From Brevundimonas mediterranea (GTDB lineage: Bacteria > Pseudomonadota > Alphaproteobacteria > Caulobacterales > Caulobacteraceae), in contig NZ_CP048751.1 in assembly GCF_011064825.1 (NCBI RefSeq), forward strand, positions 3,286,001-3,350,000: DNA of 64,000 nucleotides, read 5' to 3'. Of the stretch, positions 54,997-64,000 are shown piece by piece. A model generated the notes under the pieces. It ran no database searches, was not told the origin of the DNA, and saw nothing but the letters and a program-made list of their open reading frames with translations. Both the position numbers and the translations under genes were made by a program. How positions within the stretch are numbered: position 1 is the first letter of the stretch; each line of letters begins with the position of its first letter.

Positions 54997-57264
54997 TTAT
55001 TCGGCGACGACGGTCTGGAGCTTGCGCTCCGTCACGTCGCCGGTCTTGCCGTGGGGTTTCAAGGGAAAAATCAGGCACACCCGCGCGCCGCGCAGGGTCT
55101 CGGCGTCGGCCAGCTTCAGCTCGCCGCCGTGGTCCTCGCAAATGCGTTTGACGATGGCCAAGCCCAGGCCCGTGCCCTTCTCGCGCGTGGTGACATAGGG
55201 TTCGGTCAGACGGTCGCGGTCCTTGGCCGGCAGGCCGACCCCGTCGTCCTCGACCACGAAGGTCGCCGTGCCGTTTTCAACGACCAGGGAGGCGATTATG
55301 CCCTCGGCCTCTGACGCCGCGTCTTCCCCGGCCGCCAGACGGCGAGCGGCGACGGACTCGCCTGCGTTCTTCAGAATATTGATCAGGGCCTGGCCCACCA
55401 TGCGGGCGTCGCAACGCAGCGTGGCCTTGGGCAGGGGCTCGTCCATATCCACGACGATGTCAGCGGCGGCGACCCGCTGGGCAAACACGGCCTCGCGCAG
55501 CATCTCCGCCGGATTGGCCGAGCCGAAGCGCGGCGCCGGCATACGGGCGAAAGACGAGAACTCGTCCACCATCCGGCCAATATCGCCGACCTGACGGATG
55601 ATGGTGTCGGTGCAGCGGTCGAAGATCTCGACCTCGTCCACCTTGTCGCGATATTTCCGTTTCAGCCGTTCGGCCGAGAGCTGGATCGGCGTCAGCGGGT
55701 TCTTGATCTCGTGGGCGATACGACGGGCCACGTCGCGCCAGGCGGCGTTGCGTTGAGCGGTGACCAGCCGGGTGATGTCGTCGAAGGTCAGGACCATCTC
55801 GCCGCCCTGCCCGCCCTCGATCCGGACCCGCAGTCTCTGGGTCTCGCCGCCGCGGCTGACATCGATGTCTTCTTCGATATGGGCCTCGACCCGGCCGACC
55901 AGGTCGCTCAGCTCGGGCGAAAGCGCTGCCAGTTCGTGGCCCAGAACCTCGTCTTCTTCGATGTGCAGCAGTTGCAGAGCGCTGTCGTTGATCGCCGAAA
56001 CCCGCCCACGCCGGTCCAGGCCGATAACCCCGGCGCTGACGCCCGACAGCACGGTCTCGATGAACCGGCTGCGGTTCTGGGCGTCGTCGCTGGCCGCCTT
56101 CAACGCGGTCTGTTGCGCCTGAAGATCACCGGTCATGCGATTGAAGGCGTCGGAAAGCAAAGCGATTTCGGCCGGGGCGCCCTGGCTGTCCACACGGGCG
56201 CTGAAATCGCCGCCCGCCACCTGGTCCGCCGCCTGCACGAGACGCCCGATCGGGGCGGAGATGCTGCTGGCCGCCGACATGCCCAGCCATACGGCGCCGA
56301 CCAGAACCAGCAGCGCCGTCTCCAGATAGCTGAGGATGAAGGCCGACTGGATCCGCGACCGGCTTTCCTGGGCCTCGCGATAGGCTTCGATCGACTGGAT
56401 GGAGGCGTTCATCCGCGCGACCAGCCCATCTTGCAGGGGCCGCACCAGATAGAGATAGGCGTCGCCATAGGCCGGCAGGGCGATGATGGATCGAACCGTG
56501 TCGGGGTTCTGCGTCACGTCGGTCGGCGGTTCTCCACCTTGGGCCGCGTCCTCCAGATAGGTCCGGGGGGGCGCCAGATAAGGCGGCGCGTCGGGCCGTT
56601 CCGCGCGCGCCAGAACCTGGCCGTCGCCATTCAGGATGTAGATGGCGGGATAGCCGAAAATCTCCCCGACCTGGGCGAGGGCGTCATTGAACTGGATCCG
56701 GTCGTCGAACAGGCCGCGTGCGCTATCCAGCTGATCGGAGATCGTCACCAGATCCGCGTCCACCGTCGTGGCGACATCCCGGATATAGGCGCGCCCGACC
56801 ACAGCGCCGTTCTCGACCGAAGCCTGGACATTCTGGCTGAACCACTGGTCGACGCCCCGCGTCACCAGCAGGCCGAACACCAGGGCGATCAACACCGCCG
56901 GAACGACGGCCACCATGGAGAACAGGGCGACGAACCTCAGGTGCAGCCGCGACCCCGCGTCACCCGTGCTGCGCGCCAGGGCCAGGACCCGTCGCCCGAC
57001 GATAAAGGCCAGACCCGATATCAGCGCCAGATTGGCCAGCAGGACGAACAGCACCGCCTGGCTGGTCGATCCCCGCGCCGTGCCGGATGTCGCACCGGGC
57101 GCCGCCGCCACCAGCCAAACCGCCGCGGCGGTTATGACGACCGCGATGAAATAGGCGAACCCGAACCCCGCCCGGGCGCGTTCCGCGTCGAAACGCCCCC
57201 AGAACGACTCATCCACCGACACGGTGTCGGTTGAAGAGGCCGCAGGTGAAGGCGTATCCGTCAT
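54997..57264 (-). CDS. ntrY: Membrane sensor histidine kinase NtrY
   Basis: 755 residues: three or more N-terminal membrane segments (34-55, 69-90, 110-135), a periplasmic region to about 305, a further span (308-328), HAMP (330-382), PAS (398-500), HisKA with phospho-acceptor His518 in ARRIAHEIKNPL, and HATPase (TREKGTGLGLAIVKR). It senses an envelope or redox signal and phosphorylates NtrX. Its ATG overlaps the dusB stop (ATGA). Confidence 0.95.
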   Translation of the reverse strand: MTDTPSPAASSTDTVSVDESFWGRFDAERARAGFGFAYFIAVVITAAAVWLVAAAPGATSGTARGSTSQAVLFVLLANLALISGLAFIVGRRVLALARSTGDAGSRLHLRFVALFSMVAVVPAVLIALVFGLLVTRGVDQWFSQNVQASVENGAVVGRAYIRDVATTVDADLVTISDQLDSARGLFDDRIQFNDALAQVGEIFGYPAIYILNGDGQVLARAERPDAPPYLAPPRTYLEDAAQGGEPPTDVTQNPDTVRSIIALPAYGDAYLYLVRPLQDGLVARMNASIQSIEAYREAQESRSRIQSAFILSYLETALLVLVGAVWLGMSAASSISAPIGRLVQAADQVAGGDFSARVDSQGAPAEIALLSDAFNRMTGDLQAQQTALKAASDDAQNRSRFIETVLSGVSAGVIGLDRRGRVSAINDSALQLLHIEEDEVLGHELAALSPELSDLVGRVEAHIEEDIDVSRGGETQRLRVRIEGGQGGEMVLTFDDITRLVTAQRNAAWRDVARRIAHEIKNPLTPIQLSAERLKRKYRDKVDEVEIFDRCTDTIIRQVGDIGRMVDEFSSFARMPAPRFGSANPAEMLREAVFAQRVAAADIVVDMDEPLPKATLRCDARMVGQALINILKNAGESVAARRLAAGEDAASEAEGIIASLVVENGTATFVVEDDGVGLPAKDRDRLTEPYVTTREKGTGLGLAIVKRICEDHGGELKLADAETLRGARVCLIFPLKPHGKTGDVTERKLQTVVAE

Positions 57265-58316
57265 GCCACAGCAGTGTCCACTAACTGTGGCTCATCTTCA
57301 ACATCCGACTTGTTCATCTTCGGCAAAATTTCGCGCCAAAGATCCGCCATCGCCGCCTCGACGGCCAGAGGCTCATCCAGACGGCAAATTATTGCCTTTG
57401 CCTCGCGGCGGTGTTGCGGATCAGCCGGCCAGGGCGCCTGCTCAATGTACCAGCCCAGGTGTTTGCGGAACATACGCAGCCCCAGCGGGAGTCCGTAGAA
57501 TTCCACCGATGCCCGCAAATGCTCGACGACAATCCCAAGTCGCGCCTCTGGCCCCGGCTCATCCAGCGAAACCCCGTCGATCAGCGCCCGCTCCAGGTGG
57601 GCCGCCAGCCATGGCCGTCCATAGACGCCCCGCCCCAGCATCAGGCCGTCGGCGCCCGATTGGGCCAGGGCCTGGCGGGCCGCTTCCGCCGTGGTGATGT
57701 CGCCGTTGACGATGACCGGTATGCCGACCGCCGCCTTGACCTCGCCCACCGCCGCCCAGTCGGCCACGCCGGTATAGAACTGCTTGCGCGTGCGGCCGTG
57801 GACCGTCACCGCCCTGACCCCGATCTCTTCAGCCCGCTTCGCCAGTTCGGCCGCGTTGCGGCTGTCGTCGTCCCAGCCCAGCCGCATCTTCACCGTCACC
57901 GGCCGGCTGGTCGCCTGGACCGCCGCCTCCATGATGCGACAGGCCAAATCCGGGGTCCGCATCAGGGCCGAGCCGGCGGCGGAGCCTGTGACCTCCTTGG
58001 CCGGACAGCCGAAGTTCAGATCGACGATGTCCGCGCCCGCCTTTTCCGCCATCCGCGCGCCCTCGGCCATCTGGCCCGGATCGCGCCCGACCAACTGGAT
58101 CACCGTCAGCGGCAGGCCGGCGCCCACCGCCGCGCGTCGCACCACGTCGGGGCGTTCGCGCGCCAGCTCCTTGGCCGCCACCATCTCGGTCGCCACATAG
58201 GCCGCGCCCAGCCGCGAGGCGAGCACGCGGAACGGCAGGTCGGTCACGCCCGTCATGGGCGCCATCAGCACCTGGCCGGGCACGGTCACGTCGCCGATCT
58301 GTAAAGTCTTGGCCAT
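57261..58316 (-). CDS. dusB: tRNA-dihydrouridine synthase B
   Basis: 351 residues from ATG 58316 (AAAGG five bases upstream). TIM-barrel flavoenzyme: LMAPMTGVTDLPFRVLA, VDLNFGCPAKEVTGSAAGSAL with the catalytic Cys, HGRTRKQFYTGVADW, VNGDITTAEAA. It reduces uridine in the tRNA D-loop. In many alphaproteobacteria dusB (nifR3) is followed by ntrB, ntrC, ntrY, ntrX; here ntrY follows at once. Confidence 0.95.
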   Translation of the reverse strand: MAKTLQIGDVTVPGQVLMAPMTGVTDLPFRVLASRLGAAYVATEMVAAKELARERPDVVRRAAVGAGLPLTVIQLVGRDPGQMAEGARMAEKAGADIVDLNFGCPAKEVTGSAAGSALMRTPDLACRIMEAAVQATSRPVTVKMRLGWDDDSRNAAELAKRAEEIGVRAVTVHGRTRKQFYTGVADWAAVGEVKAAVGIPVIVNGDITTAEAARQALAQSGADGLMLGRGVYGRPWLAAHLERALIDGVSLDEPGPEARLGIVVEHLRASVEFYGLPLGLRMFRKHLGWYIEQAPWPADPQHRREAKAIICRLDEPLAVEAAMADLWREILPKMNKSDVEDEPQLVDTAVA

Positions 58317-58409
58317 TCGCGCCTTTCGCAGCATCCAACACCCCCTCGTCAAGCCTGACGGCGGCGGATTGATGTTTCGTCGCGCGACGGCGCGCTCTAG
58401 AAGGCCGGC

Positions 58410-59564
58410 ATGAGTTTCTCGGGCATCATCGTCGCGGCCGGATCCGGTTCGCGCGCCGGCGGCGACAAACAGTGGCGCGCCCTGGGCGGCAAGCCCGTGC
58501 TGCGCTGGTCGGCTGAGGCGCTGCTGAACGCCGGCGCCGACGAGCTGGTGGTCGTGGTGGCTGCCGGCGCCGAAGACCGCGCGGCCGAAACCCTTGCCGG
58601 CCTGTCGAACTGGCGGACCGTGGCGGGCGGCGCCGTCCGAGCCGAGTCGGTCAGCGCGGGTCTTGCGGCCCTCACCAGCGGCCCCGACGGGCCGGTGTTG
58701 ATCCATGACGCCGCCCGCCCTCTGCTGGACCGCGCCGTCATCGACCGGCTGATCGCGGCCCTGGACCATGCCGACGGCGCCCTGCCCGCCCTGCCCGTGG
58801 CCGACAGCCTGCGGCGCGGCGCAGACGGTCTGATGGCGGGCGTGGTCGAACGCGACGGCCTGTGGCGGGCCCAGACGCCTCAGGCCTTCCGGCGCGATAC
58901 GATAGAGGCCGCTTACGCCGCCTGGACCGGAACCGAGGCACCGACCGACGAAGCCGCGGTCGTCCAACGCCACGGCGGCCGCGTCGCCCTGGTCGAGGGC
59001 GATCCCCGCCTGATGAAACTGACCTATCCCGAGGATTTCGCCATGGCCGAGGCCCTGTTGTCGCAACAGACCCGCTACCAGACCCGGATCGGCTCCGGCT
59101 ATGACGTCCACCGCTGGGGTCCGGGCGGTTCGGTCTGGCTCTGCGGGATCGAGGTGCCGCATGACCAGACACTGATCGGCCATTCCGACGCGGACGCCGG
59201 TCTGCACGCCCTGACCGACGCGCTTCTCGGCGCCATCGCCGAGGGCGACATCGGCGATCACTTCCCGCCGACCGATCCGAAGTGGAAGGGCGCGTCTTCC
59301 GACCTCTTCCTGCTGCACGCCGCCCAGCTTGTCGCCGCGCGCGGCGGTCGGATCGTCAATGTTGACGTCACCCTGATCTGCGAACGCCCCAAGGTGAAGC
59401 CGCACCGCCAGGCCATGCGCGAACGGATCGCCGGCCTTTTGGCGCTCCCGCTGGACGCCGTCAGCGTCAAGGCCACCACGACCGAGGGTCTGGGCTTCAC
59501 CGGCCGGGGGGAAGGCCTGGCCGCCCAGGCGGTTGCGACGGTCGAGACGCCCGTTTCCGCCTGA
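58410..59564 (+). CDS. ispDF: Bifunctional IspD/IspF isoprenoid biosynthesis enzyme
   Basis: A 384-residue fusion of two steps of the MEP pathway. Residues 1-225 are IspD ([44 protein letters not shown]); 228-384 are IspF ([15 protein letters not shown] with its zinc Asp and His, [35 protein letters not shown]). The fusion is typical of alphaproteobacteria. It is divergent from dusB, which it neighbours in this group. Confidence 0.97.
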   Translation: MSFSGIIVAAGSGSRAGGDKQWRALGGKPVLRWSAEALLNAGADELVVVVAAGAEDRAAETLAGLSNWRTVAGGAVRAESVSAGLAALTSGPDGPVLIHDAARPLLDRAVIDRLIAALDHADGALPALPVADSLRRGADGLMAGVVERDGLWRAQTPQAFRRDTIEAAYAAWTGTEAPTDEAAVVQRHGGRVALVEGDPRLMKLTYPEDFAMAEALLSQQTRYQTRIGSGYDVHRWGPGGSVWLCGIEVPHDQTLIGHSDADAGLHALTDALLGAIAEGDIGDHFPPTDPKWKGASSDLFLLHAAQLVAARGGRIVNVDVTLICERPKVKPHRQAMRERIAGLLALPLDAVSVKATTTEGLGFTGRGEGLAAQAVATVETPVSA

Positions 59565-59565
59565 A

Positions 59566-61860
59566 CTACCGGACCGCGTACTGCATCTGGCGGACCAGGG
59601 CTCCGAACAGATTGACATAGTCGTCGGTCCACGGCCGCACCCCGGTCGCCTCCAGAGTGCGCCAGCGCGGATCCTGGCGATAGGGCGCCAGGGCCGCCTC
59701 GCTCTTGCCGACGATCAGCGCCTCGGTCGAGGATTCAGACATGGAGGCGGCGTCCCGCCGTTCGATATAGATCTGATGCAGGGCCGGCGCCTTCAGGGCC
59801 GCCGCCGCCGCCTCGGCCGGCAGGGTGATCTCCAGGTTCCGGTTCGACAGGTGCAACACCACCACCCCCTCGGGCTTCAGCAGGCGCAGGTAGCCGGCGA
59901 TGGCCTCGACCGTCAGCAAATGGGTCGGCACCGCATCCGACGAAAAGGCGTCGATGATCAGCAGGTCATAACTGCTCGGCGCTTCCCGTCCCATCGTCAG
60001 CCGCGCATCCCCCAGAACCGTCCGGACCGGTCCCTCGGCGCAGCCGTTGATGAAACTGAACCAGCGCGGGTCGCGCGACAGGCGGTCCACCATCGGATCG
60101 ATCTCGAAGAAGCTCATTCGGTCCTGGACCCGCTTGTAGGCGGCCATGGCCCCGGATCCCTGCCCCACCACGCCGATGACGGCCCCATCCGGCCGTCCGG
60201 CTTGGGTCATCAGGGCCGCCTGACCCAGTGGGGTGGAGGTGGCGTAATAGAGGGTCGGCATGCAGCGATACCGCGCCGCCTGCGCCTGGGCGCCGTGCAG
60301 GGTGGTGCCGTGCATCAGCACATGGACCGGTCCATCGAGGCCTTCGATCGGCGTGCTGGCCACCCGCATCACCCCGAAGAAGCTCCGCTCGGTCAGCACC
60401 CAGTCATAACCGCGCGCCACATGATAGCCGGACCAGACCATGGCCCCGATGACCACGGTGAACATCATCGCCCGATCCCTCAAAAGGAAGGCGAACAGGG
60501 CCGCCACGCCCAGCACCGCCTGGGCGATCCGCACCAGCTCATGGTCCGGCAGGACAGCGCGGATGTCAGGCGCATAACGGACCAGGGCCAGGCCCAGCGG
60601 CCCCGCCACGGCGATCAGCACGCCGACGACGCAACAGATGATCTCCCACGATCGCATCTCGCGCCGCCCCCAGGGCCGCAACAGGCCTACGGCCACCAGG
60701 ATCAGTGGATATTCCCACACCATGTCGAACACGACGGGCGCGATCAGGGCGTTGAACACCCCGCCCAGCACGCCCCCCAGCGACAGCAGCAGATAGAATT
60801 CCGTCAGCCGGCCCGGCGCGGGACGACGCTCAGCCATCCGTTGGTGGCACATCAGGGCCGTGAAGAAGAAGGCCGTAAGATTGACCCCGAAGACGAACAG
60901 CCACTCCGTCGTCCGGAACGCCGCCAGGGCGGCGCAGGCCGCCAGGGTCCCCGCCTGGATCGCCAGGGTCAGATGCAACGGGATGATCGGCCGCGCCTGG
61001 AAGGCGATGACGAAGGTCAGCAGATAGAGCGCCAGCGGAATGACCCACAGGAAGGGCGCAGAGGCCACGTCGGTCGACAGGTGCGCCGTCACTCCCAGCA
61101 TCAGGCTGGACGGCGCCGCCGCCAGCAGGATCAGCAGCCCCTTCTCGCGCCAGGCGATGCGCGGTCCGGCCGCCAGCGGGGCGGGCTCGGCCGCAACAGT
61201 CTCCCGCCGACGCCAGACGACAAGGCCCAGCCCCACAACCATCAGCACGAACAGACCGTAGCCGAGACTCCACCCCCACCGCTGCGCCGACAGGCTGACC
61301 AGGGGCTCGATCAGGACCGGATAGGCCAGCAGGGCCAGAAAACTGCCCAGGTTCGAGGCGGCGTAGAGCACATAGGGATCGCTGCGCCCCGCCCGCCCGG
61401 CGCTGGCCCGCGCATACCAGGCCTGCAACAGCGGGGCGGTCGCCGACAGCACGGCGAACGGCGCCCCGAGCGACAGGGTCAGGGTCGCCAGCATCCACAG
61501 GGTCGGCGCCGAGGGATCAGGATCGCCCAGCAGGCCGCTGATCCGCAGCGGCAGGAACAAGGCCGCGATCAGCAGCAGACCCAGATGGACCGCCACCTGT
61601 CGCTGCATCGATCCGATTCGTTGCAGCAGATGGGCGTAGCCATAGCCGGCCAGCAGCGCCGTCTGAAAAAAGACCATGGCCGCATTCCACACCGACGGCG
61701 ATCCCCCCAGGGTCGGCAGGATCAGCTTGGTCGCCATCGGCTGCACCACGAAGACCAGACAGGCAGAGGTGAAGACGGCGACGGCGACGGCGAACAGGAT
61801 CGCGGTCGCGCGGGCGGGCCGGTCGAGGGGGAGAACAGGAGCCTCGGCGACATTGGTCAT
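59566..61860 (-). CDS. Polytopic membrane protein fused to spermidine-synthase-like domain
   Basis: 764 residues. The first 470 or so hold about 12-14 hydrophobic segments (from ATAILFAVAVAVFTSACLVFV); the rest is a Rossmann methyltransferase fold of the spermidine-synthase type, with VIGVVGQGSGAMAAYK as the SAM-binding loop and YDLLIIDAFSSDAVPTHLLT. Family members are usually called fused MFS/spermidine synthase. No adenosylmethionine decarboxylase is nearby and the substrate is unknown. Convergent with ispDF, one base apart. Confidence 0.88.
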   Translation of the reverse strand: MTNVAEAPVLPLDRPARATAILFAVAVAVFTSACLVFVVQPMATKLILPTLGGSPSVWNAAMVFFQTALLAGYGYAHLLQRIGSMQRQVAVHLGLLLIAALFLPLRISGLLGDPDPSAPTLWMLATLTLSLGAPFAVLSATAPLLQAWYARASAGRAGRSDPYVLYAASNLGSFLALLAYPVLIEPLVSLSAQRWGWSLGYGLFVLMVVGLGLVVWRRRETVAAEPAPLAAGPRIAWREKGLLILLAAAPSSLMLGVTAHLSTDVASAPFLWVIPLALYLLTFVIAFQARPIIPLHLTLAIQAGTLAACAALAAFRTTEWLFVFGVNLTAFFFTALMCHQRMAERRPAPGRLTEFYLLLSLGGVLGGVFNALIAPVVFDMVWEYPLILVAVGLLRPWGRREMRSWEIICCVVGVLIAVAGPLGLALVRYAPDIRAVLPDHELVRIAQAVLGVAALFAFLLRDRAMMFTVVIGAMVWSGYHVARGYDWVLTERSFFGVMRVASTPIEGLDGPVHVLMHGTTLHGAQAQAARYRCMPTLYYATSTPLGQAALMTQAGRPDGAVIGVVGQGSGAMAAYKRVQDRMSFFEIDPMVDRLSRDPRWFSFINGCAEGPVRTVLGDARLTMGREAPSSYDLLIIDAFSSDAVPTHLLTVEAIAGYLRLLKPEGVVVLHLSNRNLEITLPAEAAAAALKAPALHQIYIERRDAASMSESSTEALIVGKSEAALAPYRQDPRWRTLEATGVRPWTDDYVNLFGALVRQMQYAVR

Positions 61861-61900
61861 GGCTCTGGTTAGAGCGGGACTCGCGGCCTATGAAAAGATC

Positions 61901-62392
61901 ATGTTCCCCGAAGACATTCAGCGCCTGGCGCAACAGATCGTCGCAACCGCATCCACGCGGGGGCTGATGCTGGCCACAGCCGAAAGCTGCACCGGCGGTC
62001 TGGTCGCCGCCGCCCTGACCGCCGTTCCCGGCACGTCCGCCGCCCTGGACCGGGGCTTCGTCACCTACAGCAACGACGCCAAACAGCAGATGCTGGGCGT
62101 GCCCGAGGCCACGCTGATCGCCCACGGCGCCGTGTCCGAACCGACCGCGCGGGCCATGGCCCAGGGCGCCGTCGCCCATTCGCGCGCCGCCGTCAGCGTG
62201 GCCGTCACCGGGATCGCCGGCCCCGGCGGCGGCTCGGACGACAAGCCGGTCGGACTGGTCCATTTCGCCGCTCAGGGACCCGGCGGCCTGATCCATCGCC
62301 AGGAACGATTCGGCGACATCGGCCGCGACGCGATCCGTCTGGCCAGCGTCCGGATCGCCCTGTCCCTGCTGGCCGACCGCCTGGCGTCGTGA
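61901..62392 (+). CDS. pncC: Nicotinamide-nucleotide amidohydrolase PncC (CinA C-terminal-like)
   Basis: 163 residues from ATG 61901. It is a single CinA C-terminal domain: ATAESCTGGLVAAALTAVPG, FVTYSNDAKQQMLGV and VTGIAGPGGGSDDKPVG, with the catalytic Ser and Thr. It deamidates NMN to nicotinic acid mononucleotide in NAD recycling. The N-terminal CinA domain is absent, as is normal for standalone PncC. Its stop overlaps the TusA-like start (GTGA). Confidence 0.94.
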   Translation: MFPEDIQRLAQQIVATASTRGLMLATAESCTGGLVAAALTAVPGTSAALDRGFVTYSNDAKQQMLGVPEATLIAHGAVSEPTARAMAQGAVAHSRAAVSVAVTGIAGPGGGSDDKPVGLVHFAAQGPGGLIHRQERFGDIGRDAIRLASVRIALSLLADRLAS

Positions 62393-62631
62393 CCGACCTC
62401 CAAGAGGTTGAAGCCTCCGTCGTCGATGCGCGCGGCCACGTCTGCCCGACGCCCAGCCTTCGATTGATGAAGGCGATGGAGGGCGCTGCGCCGGGGCGTC
62501 GCTTCATCCTGCTGGCCACCGACCCGATGGCGCGGATCGACGTGCCCTTTCTGATGACCCAGAAGAACGGCCGCGTGATCGCCGCGGACGAGGTGGACGG
62601 CGTGATTCGCCTTACGGTCGAGGCGGGTTAG
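62389..62631 (+). CDS. TusA-family sulfur carrier protein
   Basis: 80 residues from GTG 62389. The hallmark is HVCPTPSLRLMKAM with Cys19 in a CPxP motif. TusA-like proteins relay persulfide sulfur, for example to tRNA thiolation or molybdenum cofactor. No other Tus gene is near. Translation is coupled to pncC; its stop overlaps the convergent BrkB gene by four bases. Confidence 0.92.
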   Translation: MTDLQEVEASVVDARGHVCPTPSLRLMKAMEGAAPGRRFILLATDPMARIDVPFLMTQKNGRVIAADEVDGVIRLTVEAG

Positions 62632-63593
62632 GAGCGCGACCGGCGACTGGCCCGCCGCTCCGACAGATCGACCACATCGGCGGGAACCGTCGGGGTTTGA
62701 GCCTTGGCGGCTGCATCGGCCTTGGCCGCAATCTCCATCTCGGTGGCGAAGGCGCCGCCGTAGAAGATGGCGTTGACGTTCCACGACAGCCAGATCAGCA
62801 GCACCACCACCGCGCCCACAGACCCGTAGGTCGCTCCCAGGGGCGCGATCTGCTCCACATAGATGGCGCAAAGCCAGGACGAGATCACCGACATCAGGGT
62901 GGCCACCAGCCCGCCGGTGATCGCCGGCAGCCAGGCGACGGGCGACCTGTGGCTCATGGCGTAGCGGTACAAAAGGGTCAGGCCGACCGCGAGGCCAAGC
63001 GCCGGCAGGAAGGCGTCCAGCGGCAGCAAACCGCCATCGAACTGGTCCGTCATCGGCGACGCCGTATGGGCCAGGATTCGGGCCGTCACCACAGCGCCTG
63101 ACACGACCGTGAAAAGCGCGAAGGCGAAGACGGCGACGAAGAAGGCCAGAAGGTTGAACTTGAAGAAGCCGTGCGGCTCGGTTTCATCATGAATGAGATT
63201 AAGGCCCGCCAGCAAGGCCTTGAATCCACGATGGGCAGCATAGGCGCCGACGAACAATGCAAAGGCGCTCTGGGTCGAGATCGTCCGCGCAGAAGCATTG
63301 CTCAACCGGGCGATCTCATCGCGGAATATCGTCTGGGCCGCCCGAGGCAACAGGTCCGAAAGGGCGGCGGCCTGAGCGCTGACCTCATTGATCGACAGAC
63401 CCAGCTTGTAGAAACCGATCAGAATGGCGATGGCGGGAAACACGGCCAGAAGGGCGAAGAATGACACGCCGCCGGTGTAGAGCATGACGTCACGCCCCCA
63501 GCTGCGGGTGAAGGCGCGCACCGAAAGACCGCTCCAGAATCCAGGCGCCTTCAGTACCGATCGGGTCAGGTGATCACTCAAGCCGGTTCCCAC
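62628..63593 (-). CDS. YihY/BrkB family inner-membrane protein
   Basis: About 321 residues if started at GTG 63593; TTG 63581 is also possible (GGGA seven bases upstream) and a longer TTG start at 63686 is unlikely. Around six membrane segments, with TGGVSFFALLAVFPAIAILIGF, FFKFNLLAFFVAVFAFALFT and ATYGSVGAVVVLLIWLSW typical of BrkB. The C-terminal 40 residues are charged. Formerly called ribonuclease BN; the true role is unknown. Confidence 0.9.
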   Translation of the reverse strand: MGTGLSDHLTRSVLKAPGFWSGLSVRAFTRSWGRDVMLYTGGVSFFALLAVFPAIAILIGFYKLGLSINEVSAQAAALSDLLPRAAQTIFRDEIARLSNASARTISTQSAFALFVGAYAAHRGFKALLAGLNLIHDETEPHGFFKFNLLAFFVAVFAFALFTVVSGAVVTARILAHTASPMTDQFDGGLLPLDAFLPALGLAVGLTLLYRYAMSHRSPVAWLPAITGGLVATLMSVISSWLCAIYVEQIAPLGATYGSVGAVVVLLIWLSWNVNAIFYGGAFATEMEIAAKADAAAKAQTPTVPADVVDLSERRASRRSRS

Positions 63594-63774
63594 AACCGTT
63601 GAACAGGCGGCGAAACCTAGACCATTCCATCGGCAAGGAAAACACCATCCGCGCGAGCCCCACTTTTCCCCGTCGCCCCACGCCAAGACATTGCTTCGTT
63701 AAGGGACGCATCGCTATGGTCCCGCGGCCTTCAAGGGGCTATGGGCGCTGCGACGTCCGGGGGAGACGACCAAC

Positions 63775-64000
63775 TTGGCTTTCGATGCGCGTGTATTGAT
63801 CCTGGCGGCCCAGGACGGTCGGCTCGGGCCGCTGGTGGCTGGGCTGGACGCCCTCGGCTGGACCACCGTCACCGCTCGCGACCTGACGTCGGCCGAGGCT
63901 GTCTTGCAGGACTTCCCGCTGGACGCCGCCGTGGTCGATTTCGATTCGCTCACCGACGACGTCGTGGCGCGGCTGCGGTCTGCGGCCGAGCCGCGCAGTC
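63775..64000 (+). CDS. Receiver-like domain protein (partial, runs off right edge)
   Basis: Translation from TTG 63775 (GGGGGAG nine bases upstream) is open to the end of the window. The visible residues, ARVLILAAQDGRLGPLV, GWTTVTARDLTSAEAVL and LDAAVVDFDSLTDD, follow the beta-alpha repeats of a receiver domain. The usual acidic pair after the first strand is missing (AAQDG), so it may be a pseudo-receiver. In Caulobacter such domains precede GGDEF domains, but the C-terminus is not visible here. Confidence 0.55.
   Translation, partial: MAFDARVLILAAQDGRLGPLVAGLDALGWTTVTARDLTSAEAVLQDFPLDAAVVDFDSLTDDVVARLRSAAEPRS

Overview
The window is a gene-dense, high-GC chromosomal segment of an alphaproteobacterium, most likely Caulobacterales and probably close to Brevundimonas. 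The pointers are: a permuted two-piece tmRNA whose tag begins ANDNFA; a 5-aminolevulinate synthase (Shemin pathway) hemA; a pyruvate dehydrogenase E1-beta that carries its own lipoyl domain; a dusB-ntrY-ntrX-dat-hfq-hflX gene order; and GANTC (CcrM-type) sites in a promoter. The genus is inferred from gene content and not tested by alignment. Almost everything is core genome. I see no insertion sequence, prophage block, CRISPR array, rRNA or ordinary tRNA gene, and no gene-free stretch longer than about 250 bases.

Layout. 1-3.3 kb: a bc1-complex chaperone (cut by the left edge), bamE and the proton pyrophosphatase hppA. 3.4-10.1 kb: a leftward operon glyA-nrdR-ribD-ribE-ribB-ribH-nusB-thiL plus a Tat-type exported protein, mostly with overlapping starts and stops; it makes riboflavin and handles one-carbon and thiamine phosphate steps. 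10.2-12.1 kb: small hypotheticals and hemA. 12.3-14.3 kb: a rightward thyA / MazG-like / folA chain for thymidylate and folate, then a YbjQ protein. 14.4-17.6 kb: an old-yellow-enzyme, a cysteine-free Mrp/ApbC ATPase and miaA. 17.6-18.5 kb: ssrA followed by sspB, which encodes the ClpXP adaptor for the tag made by ssrA. 18.5-29.7 kb: a RusA-like nuclease, fumC, an AAA ATPase, membrane and lipoproteins, uvrD and a Cds1-like PLP enzyme.

29.7-38.2 kb: the pyruvate dehydrogenase operon pdhA-pdhB-pdhC with a glutathione peroxidase inserted before lpdA, then ftsB, eno, a lipoprotein and rpmF. 38.3-42.0 kb: a tightly overlapped leftward cassette ratA / L-2-hydroxyglutarate oxidase-like / sugar acetyltransferase / GNAT, next to lipA, which makes the lipoate used by the dehydrogenase. 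42.1-49.4 kb: an acyl-ACP synthetase-like ligase, ygiD, wrbA, two exported or zinc peptidase-like proteins, a GPH-type transporter, mazG and a HAD phosphatase. 49.4-58.3 kb: a leftward block dusB-ntrY-ntrX-dat-hfq-hflX-Na+/H+ antiporter. 58.4-64 kb: ispDF, a large membrane protein fused to a spermidine-synthase-like domain, pncC, a TusA-like protein, a BrkB-type membrane protein and the start of a receiver-like protein cut by the right edge.

I did not find an obviously new multi-gene system. The observations most worth a second look are the ssrA-sspB pairing, the missing RibD deaminase half, the cysteine-free ApbC, NtrX without a sigma-54 contact loop and without ntrBC beside it, the peroxidase inside the PDH operon, the ratA-oxidase-acetyltransferase cassette, and several unexplained hairpins and palindromes.
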